Shown here in pieces: positions 14,920 to 29,900 of a stretch of 64,000 bases of DNA. A program made the translations under genes and the position numbers. Under the pieces are notes generated by a model. The model saw nothing but the letters and a program-made list of their open reading frames with translations, was not told the DNA's origin and did not search any database. How positions within the stretch are numbered: position 1 is the stretch's first letter; each line of letters begins with the position of its first letter. Origin of the DNA: Balanoglossus misakiensis (taxonomy: Eukaryota; Hemichordata); contig CM082581.2 in NCBI GenBank assembly GCA_040954595.2, forward strand, positions 8,928,001 to 8,992,000, written 5' to 3'.

Positions 14920-17900
14920 CTATATATGGAATTAGTTACTTTGCTCTTTTGTGTTTAAAAGCTGACTTGCCTTTTAAACAGCCTCTTGCGATGTCTACAT
15001 GTATTTCAAGTTTTCAATTTCATTTTATTCCACCAGAAACTGAACTGTCACATCTATTTTATGAATTATTTTCAAAAAAATGAGACGTCACATTTTTTTT
15101 TCCGCCAGTACAACTAGATGGTGTTGACAGGACTGATTTACCATCAAGTGATAAGAGAGCGATTTATTTGTCATGGTTACCCATTCACTGAAGCTCTGAT
15201 TTGTCAGGGCTGTATGCTTTGTGCCTTTGACATACATTTACACTGACAAAGGTGGCTTGAACAGAATTACCAGTGCAGAGATAGTGAATCAAATCTCCGA
15301 ATGCCACCTCTTTCACAAGAATATTTCATGTTTCCAAAGTTGAATTGGCTAAGTCAAGTCGATCTTCTCAAATCTTGAGACCAGCTTTCAAATCTGCACA
15401 AAAACAAGCCAGTGTTAACGGGATTCATTTTAGCAGATGAAGTGATCAAAGTTTATAATGGGATTGAAAACGCTGATTATCAAGCTTGTCAGCATTGCAT
15501 CATTGTGAGATGTGAGGATTGAAAGGGCAGCAACAACACTTGCTGAATCCCAAGCTGTCAATTAACTCAGCTGTGTACTCAGTGCAATCCAAGAAGAGCA
15601 AGCTAAAATTCTGATAAGTCTTAAAGGACATTATGAAAAGAAGAGGGATCCTTTTACTTCTCAGGCTGCTTTGAAAAGCAGAAGTTCACAATACAGTACG
15701 TTAGTTGACAGATGGATAATTATTTTTTCTCTCTATTTAGTTGCATCCATGATGGTAAAATCCATATTAAATCGAAACTTATCTTTAATCCAAATAAATA
15801 TTTGCAGTGCTTGTCATTCTTAACAGATTATCAACCCTTTTTGTAAATAGATGACTTTCTGATGGAGTTAATAAGAAAATTTGTATCAATGACTTTAATG
15901 ATTGATGCTAACATCACTATTAGTTTTTTTGTGAAGGTTAATAGATTTTTGATTACAAGAGAATTATTCATTATTTTTATGCAGAGCTACATGCACCATA
16001 GCAATTCACAGAGAAGCAATCCATACACAACTTTTGAACCCATACGCACTCAGAAAAATCCCCAACTCCGCAAAGGATAGTTCATGCCCTGTTCACACTA
16101 CCAAAGTTCTATAAAAAGGATTAAATTAACAGTCACACATGTATGAAGACATACACACAGTACCACCTTAAAGAATATCTGAACCGTCATGAGTTTGGCA
16201 TAGTTTCAAGTAACATACATTTCAGGACACAGTTTGTAAAAGCAAAAGGAGCCAGTTCTTGTGAATGCTGTATTTCAGAACTGTGGTTATAGTGAGACAT
16301 GACGTTAGGTGCATGTTTTAGACATGGTGGTCTACTGATGAGAGATACACACAATGCAAAAACGCAGATGCATGCAGCTAGCTTAGAAGTTCAAACACTT
16401 GACACAGCCTGGAGTTAATTACTGCGAATGCATGCCACTTCTGTGTTTTGTCTAGGGGTGTCCCTTAAAGCCAGTCTGCAGTATTATGTGAAGTAGCCAG
16501 ATGTAGCCATCACTGCAGGCACAGTGCGCAGCTTTTTTGTCTGAAGTAATACAATCCAGAAGTTTCAGTTCATCAGCACAAGATTAAGAAAAGAGAGCGG
16601 AATTTTCCTCTGAGATATGTAGATCTCCTGTATTTTCTTAAAGGGTAAAGCACTCTAACGGGTGAATGCCTCCATGCTGATCAGCAGCAGTATACTACTG
16701 GCAAGTTTCTGTGTTTTACTTCGAGAGCAACTGCCCCAAGGAAATAAATTTTAGACATGCCATGCACTTAGAGGAATCAATGAAGGCATATAATTTTCGG
16801 GCTCAGCATCAGAAATGTATAATAGTATTAGTTTTTTTGCAGTGTAACCAACAGCCAGCACCAACAGAACATTTTGCCTTCTCTGTCCACTTGATGATAG
16901 TAGTAATTGAGGGAACTGAAATCACCAAATCATATTTTGAAAATCATTATTTCTAGAAAGTTTTATTGTGTCCATCAATACCCAATTTTGGCAAAGCAGG
17001 AGAAAACCACAAAAACTGACAAGATGAACTTTTTGGAGGGCCCATAAAACGTTTTTGCATTAGCCTCTTCCTCTGTTTCTTGAATGGTTTACTTGATGAA
17101 CTTTGTGTTTTATGTAACTAAGGTATGTTCTCACCCTATCTAGGGTGAAAAAACAGCAGGGAATTTGCCCCAGGAATTCAACCTGGGACCTCTGCCAATC
17201 ACATGCCTCAAATATCATTTGAATGTTCTGAGCTGTAAGGGACATATCCTCAAACATGACATAGTCTGACAGTGTGAACACACAACAAAATTCTTGTCGA
17301 GTCCCCAGCATACATTTACGAGTACTTCGAGGTTAGTGGTAAATAGCATTCACTTTAGATGTAAAAGTCCTTGCACCTGAATGCTTTGGCCTCCAAAATG
17401 GGCGCCATTTCCCGCTAACCTCATATTCATACTTTATAACTACCATAAAGAGATGACAAAAACATATTTCTCGCGTTCACCCATATTTGTCGGAGGGCAC
17501 TCTGCTGTGAAATTGTGAAATTACGTGGGTGTTTTTTTTCCACAGCAACTGCAGTAACAGCTGCACTTTAAATCACCGGTTTCATGAACGGTAGACAGGG
17601 CGATTGGACAGTCTCTGTTGACAATTGTTGGAAGTTACCAGTGTGGCATGAAATGATGTCAGTCACATTAAGTTTTAATGTAATCCTCCGTTGCTTGGGT
17701 GGAACCCCCCTCCCCTCCCAAATTGCTGATGCCATCCGGCATGAAGCACTGATATTATTGTACATTAGATGACTGTCAACCACACAAACCAGTTCTCTCT
17801 CTATCTCCCAATCTCCATCTGTACGTTTCAATGAAGATCTGACAAAATATGGTGCTACTGGAAATGTTTGCTAACCTGAAGTGTATCAAGTGATTTTTTT

Positions 17901-20900
17901 CTACTAAAATCCACGATAGAGCATTTATTAGCATTCACTTTCCATTCCTGACTGGAAACTACTTGTGGTGAGGGATAAGTATAATAAATTGGATATCAGT
18001 CCCTTCCAAGAAATTGCTAAAGTGTACGTGTTACAAGTGGTCATTGTACTAACAGTTGCTCTCACTGATCTCCTTAATTTGATGGCAAATTGCTCATTAA
18101 CCCTATGCCCATGTGATCATGTACAGATTAAGTTGAGCTTGTTTCACCCCAATTTGTAGGATTAGTTTCTATGCAGTTTTTTGTTATACAGTAACCTGAA
18201 TGTTTTCATTCTTGGAAAAAACATTTCTGATTACATGTTGTTAGGAACATCCTGTCTGGCAAGGGACAGAAATCAGGAAATATTCGACAGAAAAAGTCAA
18301 TTAGGGACCATGGCAAAAGATGGCATTCACAATCGTACCCAAAACATACATCACTGCCAGATTAACACAAACATAATGAAATGTTAACTCAAATAATATT
18401 GGAGTTAACATTGCTTAATTTTTGTGGCACGAACTGACCAAATTTAATGATTTTTTTGACAACACATGATAAACAGAATTATTGGTAATCATTAAAAATC
18501 TAACACCAGGCCGACAGGACAGATGTCACAGAATTATTTGTGTACATCAAAAGTGTTTCATGTTACACTCATAACAATACAAACATCATGAGTAACCAGA
18601 CATTTGCGGTGTGTAGTTAATATCATCCATTTAAATCAAACGAAACGTATAATTGGGGATCGTAATTAAGAGAAGTACCATGAAGAAAAATGTCACTGTA
18701 AAATTCCTTCACCACATGGCAAGCATATAATCTTCTGTTACCATGAACAGGATCTGAAGTTTTTCTGTCAGTGTAGAATTCCAGTGTGATCCCTAAGTAC
18801 AGTTAATATGGTACACTGCAACATTTACTCCCACTTATAGTTCAATGGTTTTTGGTTTCCATGAAGACAAATTGAATTTTAATCTTCGTTTGATGTAAGC
18901 AGAAAGCCCGAGTCTGTCATTGGTAGTAACCTACTGTGTCATTTTTATGTGTGTTAATGTATGCATTTCCATGTCACAGGTATATCCATTCACTCCTATC
19001 CAGGCTTCCTTAAATTTTCCTAATTCTTTTCAAGTTTTTAACTTTCACATAGAATGATCAGTGTCATTCTACGCTCGATTTATTTCAGTAATGGTGGCTA
19101 ATCGTGCCCTAAAGAGGTGCAGAGGCAATACTGTATTGCTGCCCACACAGTCTCAGACAGTTTCAGAGAAGATTTTCTTTACCAAAAATGGCAAAAATAC
19201 AAATATGCAAATTTCACCACAATTTGAACGAACTTCGCTTAGATAACCCCTAGAAACCTGCACACCAAATGTTAACGCAATCAGACCAGTGATTTCAAAG
19301 AAGAAAAGTGTTGACAAACTGCGTACAGTGGACAATCATCTGATAAGCTCTGCCTCGCTGACAGTGGAGCTAAAAAATAGGCAAAGGTTATTGTACAGCT
19401 ATTAAATTCAAGCTTTCACGAATACAATATGTGGTCTACAGTCAGTAATGACACACACAACCACCTGACATGAGACAAGTCTCAGCTTCTCAAATTCAAA
19501 CAGCAAACAATGAAGGAAGGCAGTATACAACTCATTCGTGATAGTCTCTAACTGGAGTTAGAGCACTCTGGGCTCCATTAGGAACTGAATTCTGACGTCA
19601 AAATACATTCACCGGAACTTCTACATCGAAGTGAAGATTTTAATATGACGTAATTCTAAAGACAAACTGAATTAGGCAACCTCAATCAAATTATAAGTTC
19701 AATAACTGACACAAGAGACACAAATTGCACAGTACAATCAAGTGAATATCGATTAAAAGTCTCTTTAGTTTGTGAAAATCTGGCTTTGAATCGATAAAAT
19801 GTGCATGCGATCAAAACTGTAGAAAGCATTCACTTTCACACAGGAATTTAATTTCAACTGCGAAACTGTAAAGCAGCTTTTTGTGTAATTCAAACTTTGA
19901 ACTGTGGATTTAACAGAATAGGCCAGATTCATTCACCTCATTGCCTTGGCATCAGCATATCAGAAATTTACAGCCTGACTACAGATAATTATTGTAATTT
20001 CTGTACGTCAGCGTTCTTGTGAGAGAACTTTGCAAAGGTTTGTATAGATTTTGTGTCTGAATTAACTATAAGTGATATTACATGTATATTGATTTATTCA
20101 AAATATAGATTTCATCAGTTGATTACTACACTGTCACAGAAGTTTACAATAATCTGTTAAAAGCATAGTCTTTCTTTTGCCAGAATATGGGCATTTTTCA
20201 AGTGTACATTATAAAGAAGATGAACATTTTCTGACAGCAAGAAAATCAAGTTGAAGCTGTAAGTAGCAGCCGGATACATGATGAAAGGCTATTGGCAGCA
20301 ATAGTATGTTCTGCATTCTAAATATGTCATTACTTTGGTTTCATGTATTTCAGGGAACATTTTTTTGGGGTGAAACAGGTGGAGATTATTATCAGTATCT
20401 GTAGTGGCTTCAATTAAAGTAAAATCTCTTATCCTACGCCCTAACTACACCATCCACTTTAATTTGCGTAATAGCTCAGATTGCACACTCTGGCGTCTTT
20501 TGCCTTATTCATTACTATGAATCTGCACATCAATAGATAGCACAATGAATGTTCTGAGACATGTCTGTAATTTGACGGCTAGCACTTTTAGGCGCCCAAG
20601 TGAAATGTCCTGAAGCCAGAAGATTTCAAAACATAAATGCAGTACAGAGCTTAAAAATCGAAACATTTAACTCGAACTTGGTGAGAGTGGTTCATTTGAG
20701 TGCAAATGACAAGGCAATAAAAATAAGTGTAGCAAAAGAATGCAGCCAATCCCTATATCTGATACTAATCAGATTGGCACCTGCCATTAATTAAACATTA
20801 TACTATAGGTCTATGTTCAAGTGTTTTGCATGCTGTATCTAGAAAACCAATTTAGGGACTACAACAAAAAGCGTGGAAAAAGAACATGTATATAATTCTG

Positions 20901-23900
20901 GTTCCTTAGGCCAGTAGCACTCAATATTTAAATGCACACTGTATGTGCAAATTGGATGACTTCGAGTGTGGTGTATTCCATCCAGGGTGTGTTCAATTAT
21001 ATATGTTCCTTGAGAGGCAACCATGAGGGGTCACCTGAGACAAGACAGATATATTACAGATCGTCACAGCCATGACACTTATGGATCATTTCAATTGGAT
21101 CACAGACAAAGCAGGTGAATTGTGTTAACAGGTGTACATGCCTGCAACTCATAGATGAAAAATTAACAGGTTGGAATTACAAAATTTATAACTTGTAGAA
21201 AAGTCCATAAAGGTGCAATAATAATAACAGACAGTAATAAATGAATTTGCTTTATTACTACTCCAAGCACATGTATGTGTGCGGTTAAAAAAAACTGTTT
21301 ACAAGAGAAAGCAGCAAAATTCAATTTTGATAAAGTTTCACTGAAGTAGAACCATGGAGCTATAACCACAGAGCATTACGGCGCCTTGCATCCAAATCTG
21401 TGCCACTAGCGTTAAGTATTCCCAAAGCAGTCATTTGTAATTGTGTCCACGCCCGCAAGGCTTTTTTTAATGCCAGAGTGATTTCATTAATCACAGGATG
21501 TAGGAATCAAAGCAGGCGCTTATCTGTGAGTCGTGATTTACATTTTAAAATTCGCATATTTTTAGCGATCCCTCGAAGACGTTACACCCACTTGTCAGGC
21601 ATACCAAACATTGTTTTACAAAAGTCTGATCAGTACAAACCGTTGGCACCTGTCACTTTTGCAAACAATCGTGCTGTTCAGGCTTTTAGTTGTAGCTATA
21701 AATTCACATCACTTTTATCACCGCTATATATAATCCAGCAAACAGGTGTAAGGAATTCCCAATACCTGTGTTTCCTATGCGAATACATTCTACTGATACA
21801 TTTGGGTGTTAGCTGGCTCCTCAGAAGTAAAGCACAGTACATTCAGTGTTGCAATTCAGCTGTGGCACTGCACTATTTGCGCAATTTGGTTGAATCTATT
21901 CCCTGCCAGTCAAACAGTGAAAAGAGAGACAAGCCCCCTTTGCATGAATGCCATTTCAAATTTCCTCCAACTCCGAAATCCACTTAAAAGTGCAGCCAGA
22001 GAATCCCCCTTTACTTCGGCATCTGAAAACAATGCATGCTTTCTACGGATTTGTTTTTTACAGTATGAGTATGGAAACCGGACAATGAAGATAACCATGT
22101 GATAACCATATATAGTTTATACTGATAAAGATAAAATTTGAAAGCTTGGGATAGATGGACTTTGAAGACTACTCCATAAAAACACTGAAGGCATCAGGTC
22201 CCACTTTGTTGTACATAACAGAGTTGGACTTTATCAGTGGACCTTAAGGTTATGAGTTGGAACACACAAACTAATCATGTCGGAAAGATAATTTGGTCTT
22301 CGGGAATAGATACCTTTAAAAGTGAGGATTAACATCTTACAAGAAATTCTTTAGGGTACAGGAATCTAATGAAACTAATGCAAAACTGGGGCTATATATG
22401 AAACTGTTGCGATTCTGGCAGCTATATTCTGGATATGTTGAATATTTCATCGTGAAATCAGAGTCAGGAAAATCTCTGAGACTCTTTGCTTGACCTTGTA
22501 ACTAACAGACTTAAGATATCACTGATCCAAATCTCCTGTATCCCTTGGCCTGAAAGGTTATTGGAAAATGCAGAGAAAGTTACAAATGAGGTGGTAGAAT
22601 AGAATAGAATCTGCAGAGTGGCGCCAATCATTAGTTTGTTTGGAGTTTTCCACATATCAAATCAACAGTCAGAGCTGGTAAGGTAGACATTGAGCAAGCA
22701 TTCAGAAATGCTCAGTTCAATTTGTAACTCTAGTACCCTTAGCTCTATCAAATTCACATAAAACTGTGTAAATTCCTTCTTTGTCTTTAATGGCAACCTG
22801 AATTACACTTTAAACTGTGATTGTGAAAAAGGATTAGTATCTGTAGCGAAATCAGCATGACGGATGAAAACAAATTAGTTCTGCATCTCAACCGACTGAT
22901 AGGTGATCCGTGACAGAGCTGCTAATAAGGTTTCAATCAATGGGACAGTGGCTGTATCAACTGATAATTTGGCCAGTTTTTTTTCTTTCTTTCTCGAACA
23001 CAATTACTTGTTCTACTTCTTATAGGCGTGCTGGAACGCCTAGAATTCAGTCAGATAGCACTGTCTATGTATTGATTTTTCTGTGTATAACAAAATACGT
23101 ACAGATTCTGTTACTAACGGTAACAATACTGCCTGTTCATAAACAAGCCAGGTGCTGGGTATTTTAATTTTCGGCATTACACTCTACAGCATACATGTAT
23201 ATCCTATCCTCCCCACCTCCGAAGCTTGTAACTGACAACTATTAAGCGTATGGGTATTTTGTGTGAATAAAAGATAATACTTTGACATGTCAGCTGAACT
23301 GAGCCGTATTTGTTTCATTTCACTGCATCGTTGGATTTAATTGAAACATGCATTTTTAAGCATCTGCAGTGGTCGGTCTCAAATATTTGAACATCCATAA
23401 TTTAGTGAGATCATTTGCAGTCATTTTGTGCGATACTATCAAATATCGCCCACATTTTTATAACTGACAATCAACACTGTCTCCACATATCGGACAAACT
23501 GAAATTAACATCATCCACCTTCAAGATATTCATGTCGCAGGATTACATACACCATGATGGATACATTACAGGACTGATCATGGCATCAGATTTGCACACT
23601 AGTACAAAATAATCCCCATCAGCTGTAGCTTATAAACTAGGAAGTAGAAGGTTAAAGTTTACAAGGGACTTAAAGGACTGAACAACCTCTAATTTACATA
23701 TGCCCAAATACGGTTCTAAAGCAAACTTTTTCACATGGCCACACAAGTGAAAATACATGTGATTGGCCAGATAGATATCCATGGTAACTATGGGTAAATA
23801 TACCTTTTGGAGATAAAAGTGTGTAGGATGTGATCGTGTGTTTCTTTAGGGTAAATGACCAGACAGTGTCAGCAAAGGCTAGTCTAGTATCTAGCCATAT

Positions 23901-26900
23901 TTTTTTTCCACTTTGCTTCCTACGGCTAAATACTAGACTAGCAAAGGCCAACCAGTCAGTTGTTTTGCCAGCTACCGTATACTGACTTATCTAAAGCTGA
24001 TTAATGAAAAGATTACAGTCAACCAAGAATGTATCAGTTACTTGTGTAGCAGTTCCACAGCAAGTTATATGTTCATGCAGATTTTCCTTCCCTCAACGTA
24101 CTTGCTTAAGCTTGTGGGATAACTTTTTGTACATATCTATGGTCCGTCTTGAATAATGCACAGTGATATGAATATACAACACAAGTAGTTCTCAATAAAG
24201 AGTTCTTTCTGCATGTGTCTGACTGTCTGACTCATCAGATTCATCCTCAGATCTGAACTCACTTTTTTTACAAAGTCACAGAATATCACCTTGCAAGCAC
24301 TTTAGATCGAAAAAAGTTGGCAGCTGATGAAAGAGCTGAATAAAATACGTCTACTTCCCAGACTGATATAAATCAAACTATCAACTTTTGTCAAAGTGCA
24401 AATGTTTTACATAAGGCATGTACGGCACACTTTCAAAAGGTAGTGCCATTTGAGAGCAGAGTACTGAGCTGACAGAATTCTAAGTCAATATCTCCCATGG
24501 CCACTGACTGAGATAGTAAAGAATTCTTTTGGATTTACACTTACTTGGTTTTTTTAAATGCGCGAGTCAGTCAACCAGATGAAGGCGATATCAAACGAAA
24601 AGGTTCTGTCTAGTATCTCAATACAAAATTATCTTCAGTTCAAAGATAATATTCTGACTTAATGCAGTGAAGCCTGGGATGAATACTGTGAGTATTTTAG
24701 GTGTTAAGACAGAGACAGACAGAGAAAAGTACGATCACATCCAACTGCTCTTACAAAAACTTCACTGGCTACCTATTAGTTCTTGCATTCACCACAAAGT
24801 AACAATTCAGCTGTGGGTAGAGGACGGTAATATCTCTCTGAGCTTCTACATCCATACACTCCAAACTATAAGTCTGATTTTTGTCAGATTCTCGACTTCT
24901 CAGTATTCTAAGTCTTCACAAATGCTTTTGGTGAGAGATCTTCACATATATTGGCCCCAAATTATTGATGATGTGTCAGTGAGGGACATTTTATTCGAGT
25001 TAGATGCTGCTCACATTGTTTTGTGGTGCTTTCACAAAACGTCCAATAAGCTCCATGAATTTCAATTGGCGCGTTGAGTTCAAAACGAGGACAAAAAAGT
25101 CTATGACATGTGTTTATTATAGTTTATGGCAGTTGTCAGTGAATGTGTTTGGCGAAACCAAGCCATTGGCTATTTTAAATTGACAGAGAGGTTGGTTCAA
25201 TCCACCCACAGTGGGCATGGTGCAATACCTTCACACCTGTCTGACAGTTGAGTAAATGGGGTTGCAGTGCCACCAGATACACGGCAAATTGCCCCAACCA
25301 CTGCAATTACAAGAGTGTTACACCTAAAGAGTTGATGAATACCAATTTGCTCAAATCTCAGCGAAATTCCATTAAAACACACAAAGCCACAGAAATAAAA
25401 ATCCACTCTCCTGCAGCCAATGGAGAATACAGATGACCCCTTTTCCCTGTCAACAAATGCATGCAGCGGTAAAATGAAGCATTAATAGAACCAATCTGAC
25501 AAAAAGATGATGTGCATGCATTGACTACGATCAAGCTCTGTGCATTATGCAAATTTAAACAGAATACTCTCTATGTGATTTAACAGCCAGCAGTTTTATT
25601 CAGGTTGCGAATCAGGCAAAATATGTGTGTGAAATGAAATGATTTACAATTCCATGGAGAAATAATTTTCATAGATGGCACATTTATAGTACACAGAGAG
25701 GTAATGACTGGGGGTACAGACACACACCAGTTTTGATAATAGTTAAATTCAAAACTTATGTGACTGACTTATGTGACTTCATTTAAATCGCATTTAAAAC
25801 GTGTTTGATCTATCAGACAATGTCTCACATGACTATGCTCATATCTTATAGTGTTGAGGGCGCACTTCTGCAACCCCCATCATTCAGAAAAGATAGAGTA
25901 TCAAGGGGTGACAAAAAATTATCGGAGGATGTCAATACTGACCAAACGACCAAGTTCTGAATTATAGAAATGAGTGGATATAACTGTACAATGGAAAGGC
26001 AAAGTTAACTTCCTCAGCTGATCCCCAAGTCCGGTCTTGAAACCCCCTACCCTCTCCCCCAAAAAGCTTTCTATTGTAGAGAATTGGTATTAGACTGTTG
26101 AACTGGTTAATTTAATCAGATGTCTTATTAGGTTTGGAAAGATAGTTTCTTTCTTTCTCTTACTGACAATATGAAAACTTTGATTCTTGGGGAAGTTAAT
26201 GCTATTTCTTGTTAACAATCTTCACTTTAATGCACACAGAAAAAAGTGAACACATTAAAATCAGCCTTGGGTTTAGTTCATTTACTTTGTACTTGAAAAT
26301 GGCGCGTGAGTGTGTTGATGTGTTGAGGGCCCGGGGGTTATGTGGAGGCTGTAGCCAAAACAAAGATATCCTGAAACCATTTCTGTGATCACATTCTGGC
26401 TACTTGTAACGCATTTCTGCATCAATACTGGGTAGTCTTTGCGACTCCAGTTCATTAATGAAAGAAACTGGCTTATTTTTGTTTCTGTCTTTTTGTTGGC
26501 GTGACTGCCTAAGGCCATGCTCACATAATGATTACCCCAATCCTTGTACTTCCTCTCCCTGAGCCAAAAAGCCCACGTCTCGAGCTCATTATTACTGGCC
26601 AAGTTTTTGAGTTTCGGTGGATTTGCCTGTACCCTGCAGTCAAAAAATTGTGATTAATCTTTTCATCCCTGATTCAAGTGAGGTAAATCTAAGGATTCGG
26701 GCAAAACAATTGGGTTTGTACCACACATAGGTATTATTGGGGGATTATGAGAGCAGTAATACCGTCATCTGTGACATTACATAAACTGCATGACCCTATT
26801 CCTATTATTCTGGATATCCGAAAGATGTTTTTTCTACGTGCGTCCCACAGGACACATTCGAGCAAAATGACCTTCACAAACTCCGATTCATAATTACGAC

Positions 26901-29900
26901 TAGTTATCTTCAAATTGTCGGCTGTGCGTACGTCTTTCACTTCCTGTGATACTGACAGACCCAACACGCATCCAAAATCTGTACAGCGGATGAAAAAGAA
27001 GACATGTTTCCAGCAATGTTGTTTGTTTCTTGAGTAAAGAATTAAAAGACAGAGATCGGATGGTTAATATTCCTCCACCATGTCCAACCATCTGAATTCA
27101 TGCAGACTCTAGCTAAGTCGTCAAGATATCTACGGTGATGATGCTGGGTTGAACAGTCAGCTGAATGTATGTTGGTTTATTAGGAGACGTCTTCTATAAA
27201 CACTGATCAATACTGACTTTATCATACTCGAGATAACAGATTTCTTAAAAACACTTTTCCATGTCTTGGACACAAGCAGGCCTCCTCCCTACAGCAATTC
27301 TGTACCACTAAAAAATACTATCTCCTTTTTTAACATTTATTGACGTCATTAACTTCATCATGATAAATGACTTCTTCGTTGATGTGTTTCCTATTCTTTG
27401 TATTAAATACTACTTTTCATGCGACTCCAGACAGTTCATTTCCTGTGAGATCACAAATTACGTGGTATCATCCATGCAAATTGTTACTGCAGCAATATGT
27501 GTTATCTCAATTACAGTCTGTGCAAAGTGAAATTGATGGTTCCCAACTCTTGTTTCAGTAATATGTGTGATAAAATCCCCAAAATTACTCTGAAATAATA
27601 CCTGTGAAACTCTTCAGATAATGATTTTTCTCGTATAGAAGAGCTCAATCTGTCGTGGTTTAAATTGAAGTGATAAAGTGCAGTCAATAAAAGTGACAGC
27701 TGAAGCATAAAAGTTCAGGTAACCAATTATGATGGAACTGTTTATTAATGGTATAAATAATAGAGATGGGAAAACCTTTCACTTAGATTTACAGCTCCTA
27801 TCACTTAATAAAAGCTTTAAAAAAGGCAGTAGTGGGAAGTTTCGGATTTATACAAGCTGTCTCTAAATATTCAGTCTGCAATGACAATGTTAAGTTTTGG
27901 ATTTATACAAGCTGTCTCTAAATATTCAGGCTGCAATGACAATGTTATGTTTTGGATTTATACAAGCTGTCTCTAAATATTCAGGCTGCAATGACAAGGT
28001 TAAGTTTTGGATTTATACAAGCTGTCTCTAAATATTCAACCAACATGCCAGACAGACTTTTGGTGTCTATAGGGTCATTCTCATCAAGTTCCATGTGTGG
28101 AACTGACTGATGTCATTCAGCATGATTGATGGTGTGTCACACGCAATCAAACCTCTAAGCTTCGGGTTTATGTCTATCAAACTGCCACATGTCTTTATTG
28201 TGTATTTAAGATTCAAAATCCAACCCTCTGAACATATGCACTCCATGACCTTTACACATGATCTGCACAGCAGTCATTGAGTTCTGGCATAATATTTGTT
28301 CTGAAAAATTGAGAAAATGATACTGAACTATTAAATTAGACTTGTCTATTTTCATGTCCATCAACTGGATTTTTAGGTGATTAGTTTTTCCCCCCGGAGT
28401 GGTTGATTTTAGTACAGTGCTGCACTAGAGATGATGCAGCTCTGAAACAGTCATTGATTGGCCTAGGTATGCGCTATTGTTATTTGAAGTGGGATCATAT
28501 TGGCAGAGGTCGCGGTGTAACATTTTTTTGAGTGCGTATTTTTGACGCATTCATCAAAACAAAATTTGCGCATACTTAGGGGTGTTTTTGTAATAACCCA
28601 GTCCAATGCCAGTTTGATTGATGAGAATAATTTGAAACATTTACAACATGATGATTGGACTCAGTTGGAAGTATTGATATCATGCTGAAAATGTAAGTTT
28701 TGGAGAGAAACTCACATTATAGAGGAGTGAAAGGAAATTGCACTTTGTAATGACAAATTGACATAATTACAAATGGACCTAATTATCATCAATCAAGTTT
28801 ATGGTGCATTTTTGCAAGTACAATCTAATCGTGACAAACTCACTTGGTCCACACCTATATACAAACCTAATAAGGACAAGACACATGGCTTAGAAATTTT
28901 CAGGATTAGATGTTGTTCATATATATTCACACGTATACATTACAATTCAATGCTTTGACTCAGAGCTGATGCGATCAACAGTGTCTTCTTCCAGTGTAGC
29001 CTTTACCTTTTAATCATTGCCCTGAGACAACAATAACAGCTCCAACTGGGAGCAGCACCAGCTGAAGACCGCCCACCCACACATCACCTTTTCAGCTCAA
29101 CTGAAATATATGATATACCCCCATCCCCTCCCCCAAAGCATAGAGGAAGCTATAATCCCACTCTCTGATCGAAACACAGTCTGCCATATGGACCTTCACA
29201 AGGCCAACAGAAAGTTTCTCGTCTAAACCCCATCGCTGGTGATGAAGTGTATCGGTAGTTTCATGATATGACTGCCCCATCAGAATCCTTCAGAGCTGCT
29301 AATCAGGCTATTATTGCTTCTCACTCACACTATTTGAACTCGGTTCATTCAGCAGCCCAGGTATAAATGCAGCAGCTGCCGTTTATCAGCTAAACTGAGT
29401 TCATCTCACGTTACTGCCACTAATACACAGATTGGTATCTACCTGCCATTATCCCACTCACTTGAGAAATGTATCGGGGAATTTGATCGTAACAATATTA
29501 TCATCACATGTGCCCTGAAAACCTTAAGTCCTGAGAGGGCGCTTCATGCTTCATCACTTGGACCCACTCAAACATAGCCTCCACTAAAAAAGTGGACATA
29601 AAATTAAGTGCTCTCGCTGGCAAACCAAACTCTTGTAAGTTACAGATATCAGGATCCTAACTTTCGGTAGACAGAATGTACTGGGTATGTTTCAAAGCAC
29701 TCACTATGTTGATGTTTGAAAAGTTCGGGCAGTTTGACCACCATGTACACTCATCTTGATTTCACAGACATTAAGAATGCAGTAATTCATAGTTTAAGAT
29801 GCTTGCACCGCAGTTAAACACATATCAGAATGAACATCAGCAAAACTGCAAGATTCGGTTTCAGAACTCTGACAAAAACACTGCCTCGGTTGTGCGAACC

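Noticed and set aside
17060-17311. Possible functional tRNA gene at the T-arm near 17.18 kb
   Set aside because: The acceptor ends do not pair and the anticodon arm does not fold; treated as a SINE relic.
25196-25216. GGTTCAATCC, an exact match to the tRNA B-box consensus
   Set aside because: No pairing T-arm, A box or acceptor stem around it; a chance decamer match is likely.
26282-26602. Minus-strand 106-codon open frame in the RBM41 intron
   Set aside because: Protein-like start but no recognisable domain, no supported splice sites and no homology I can name.
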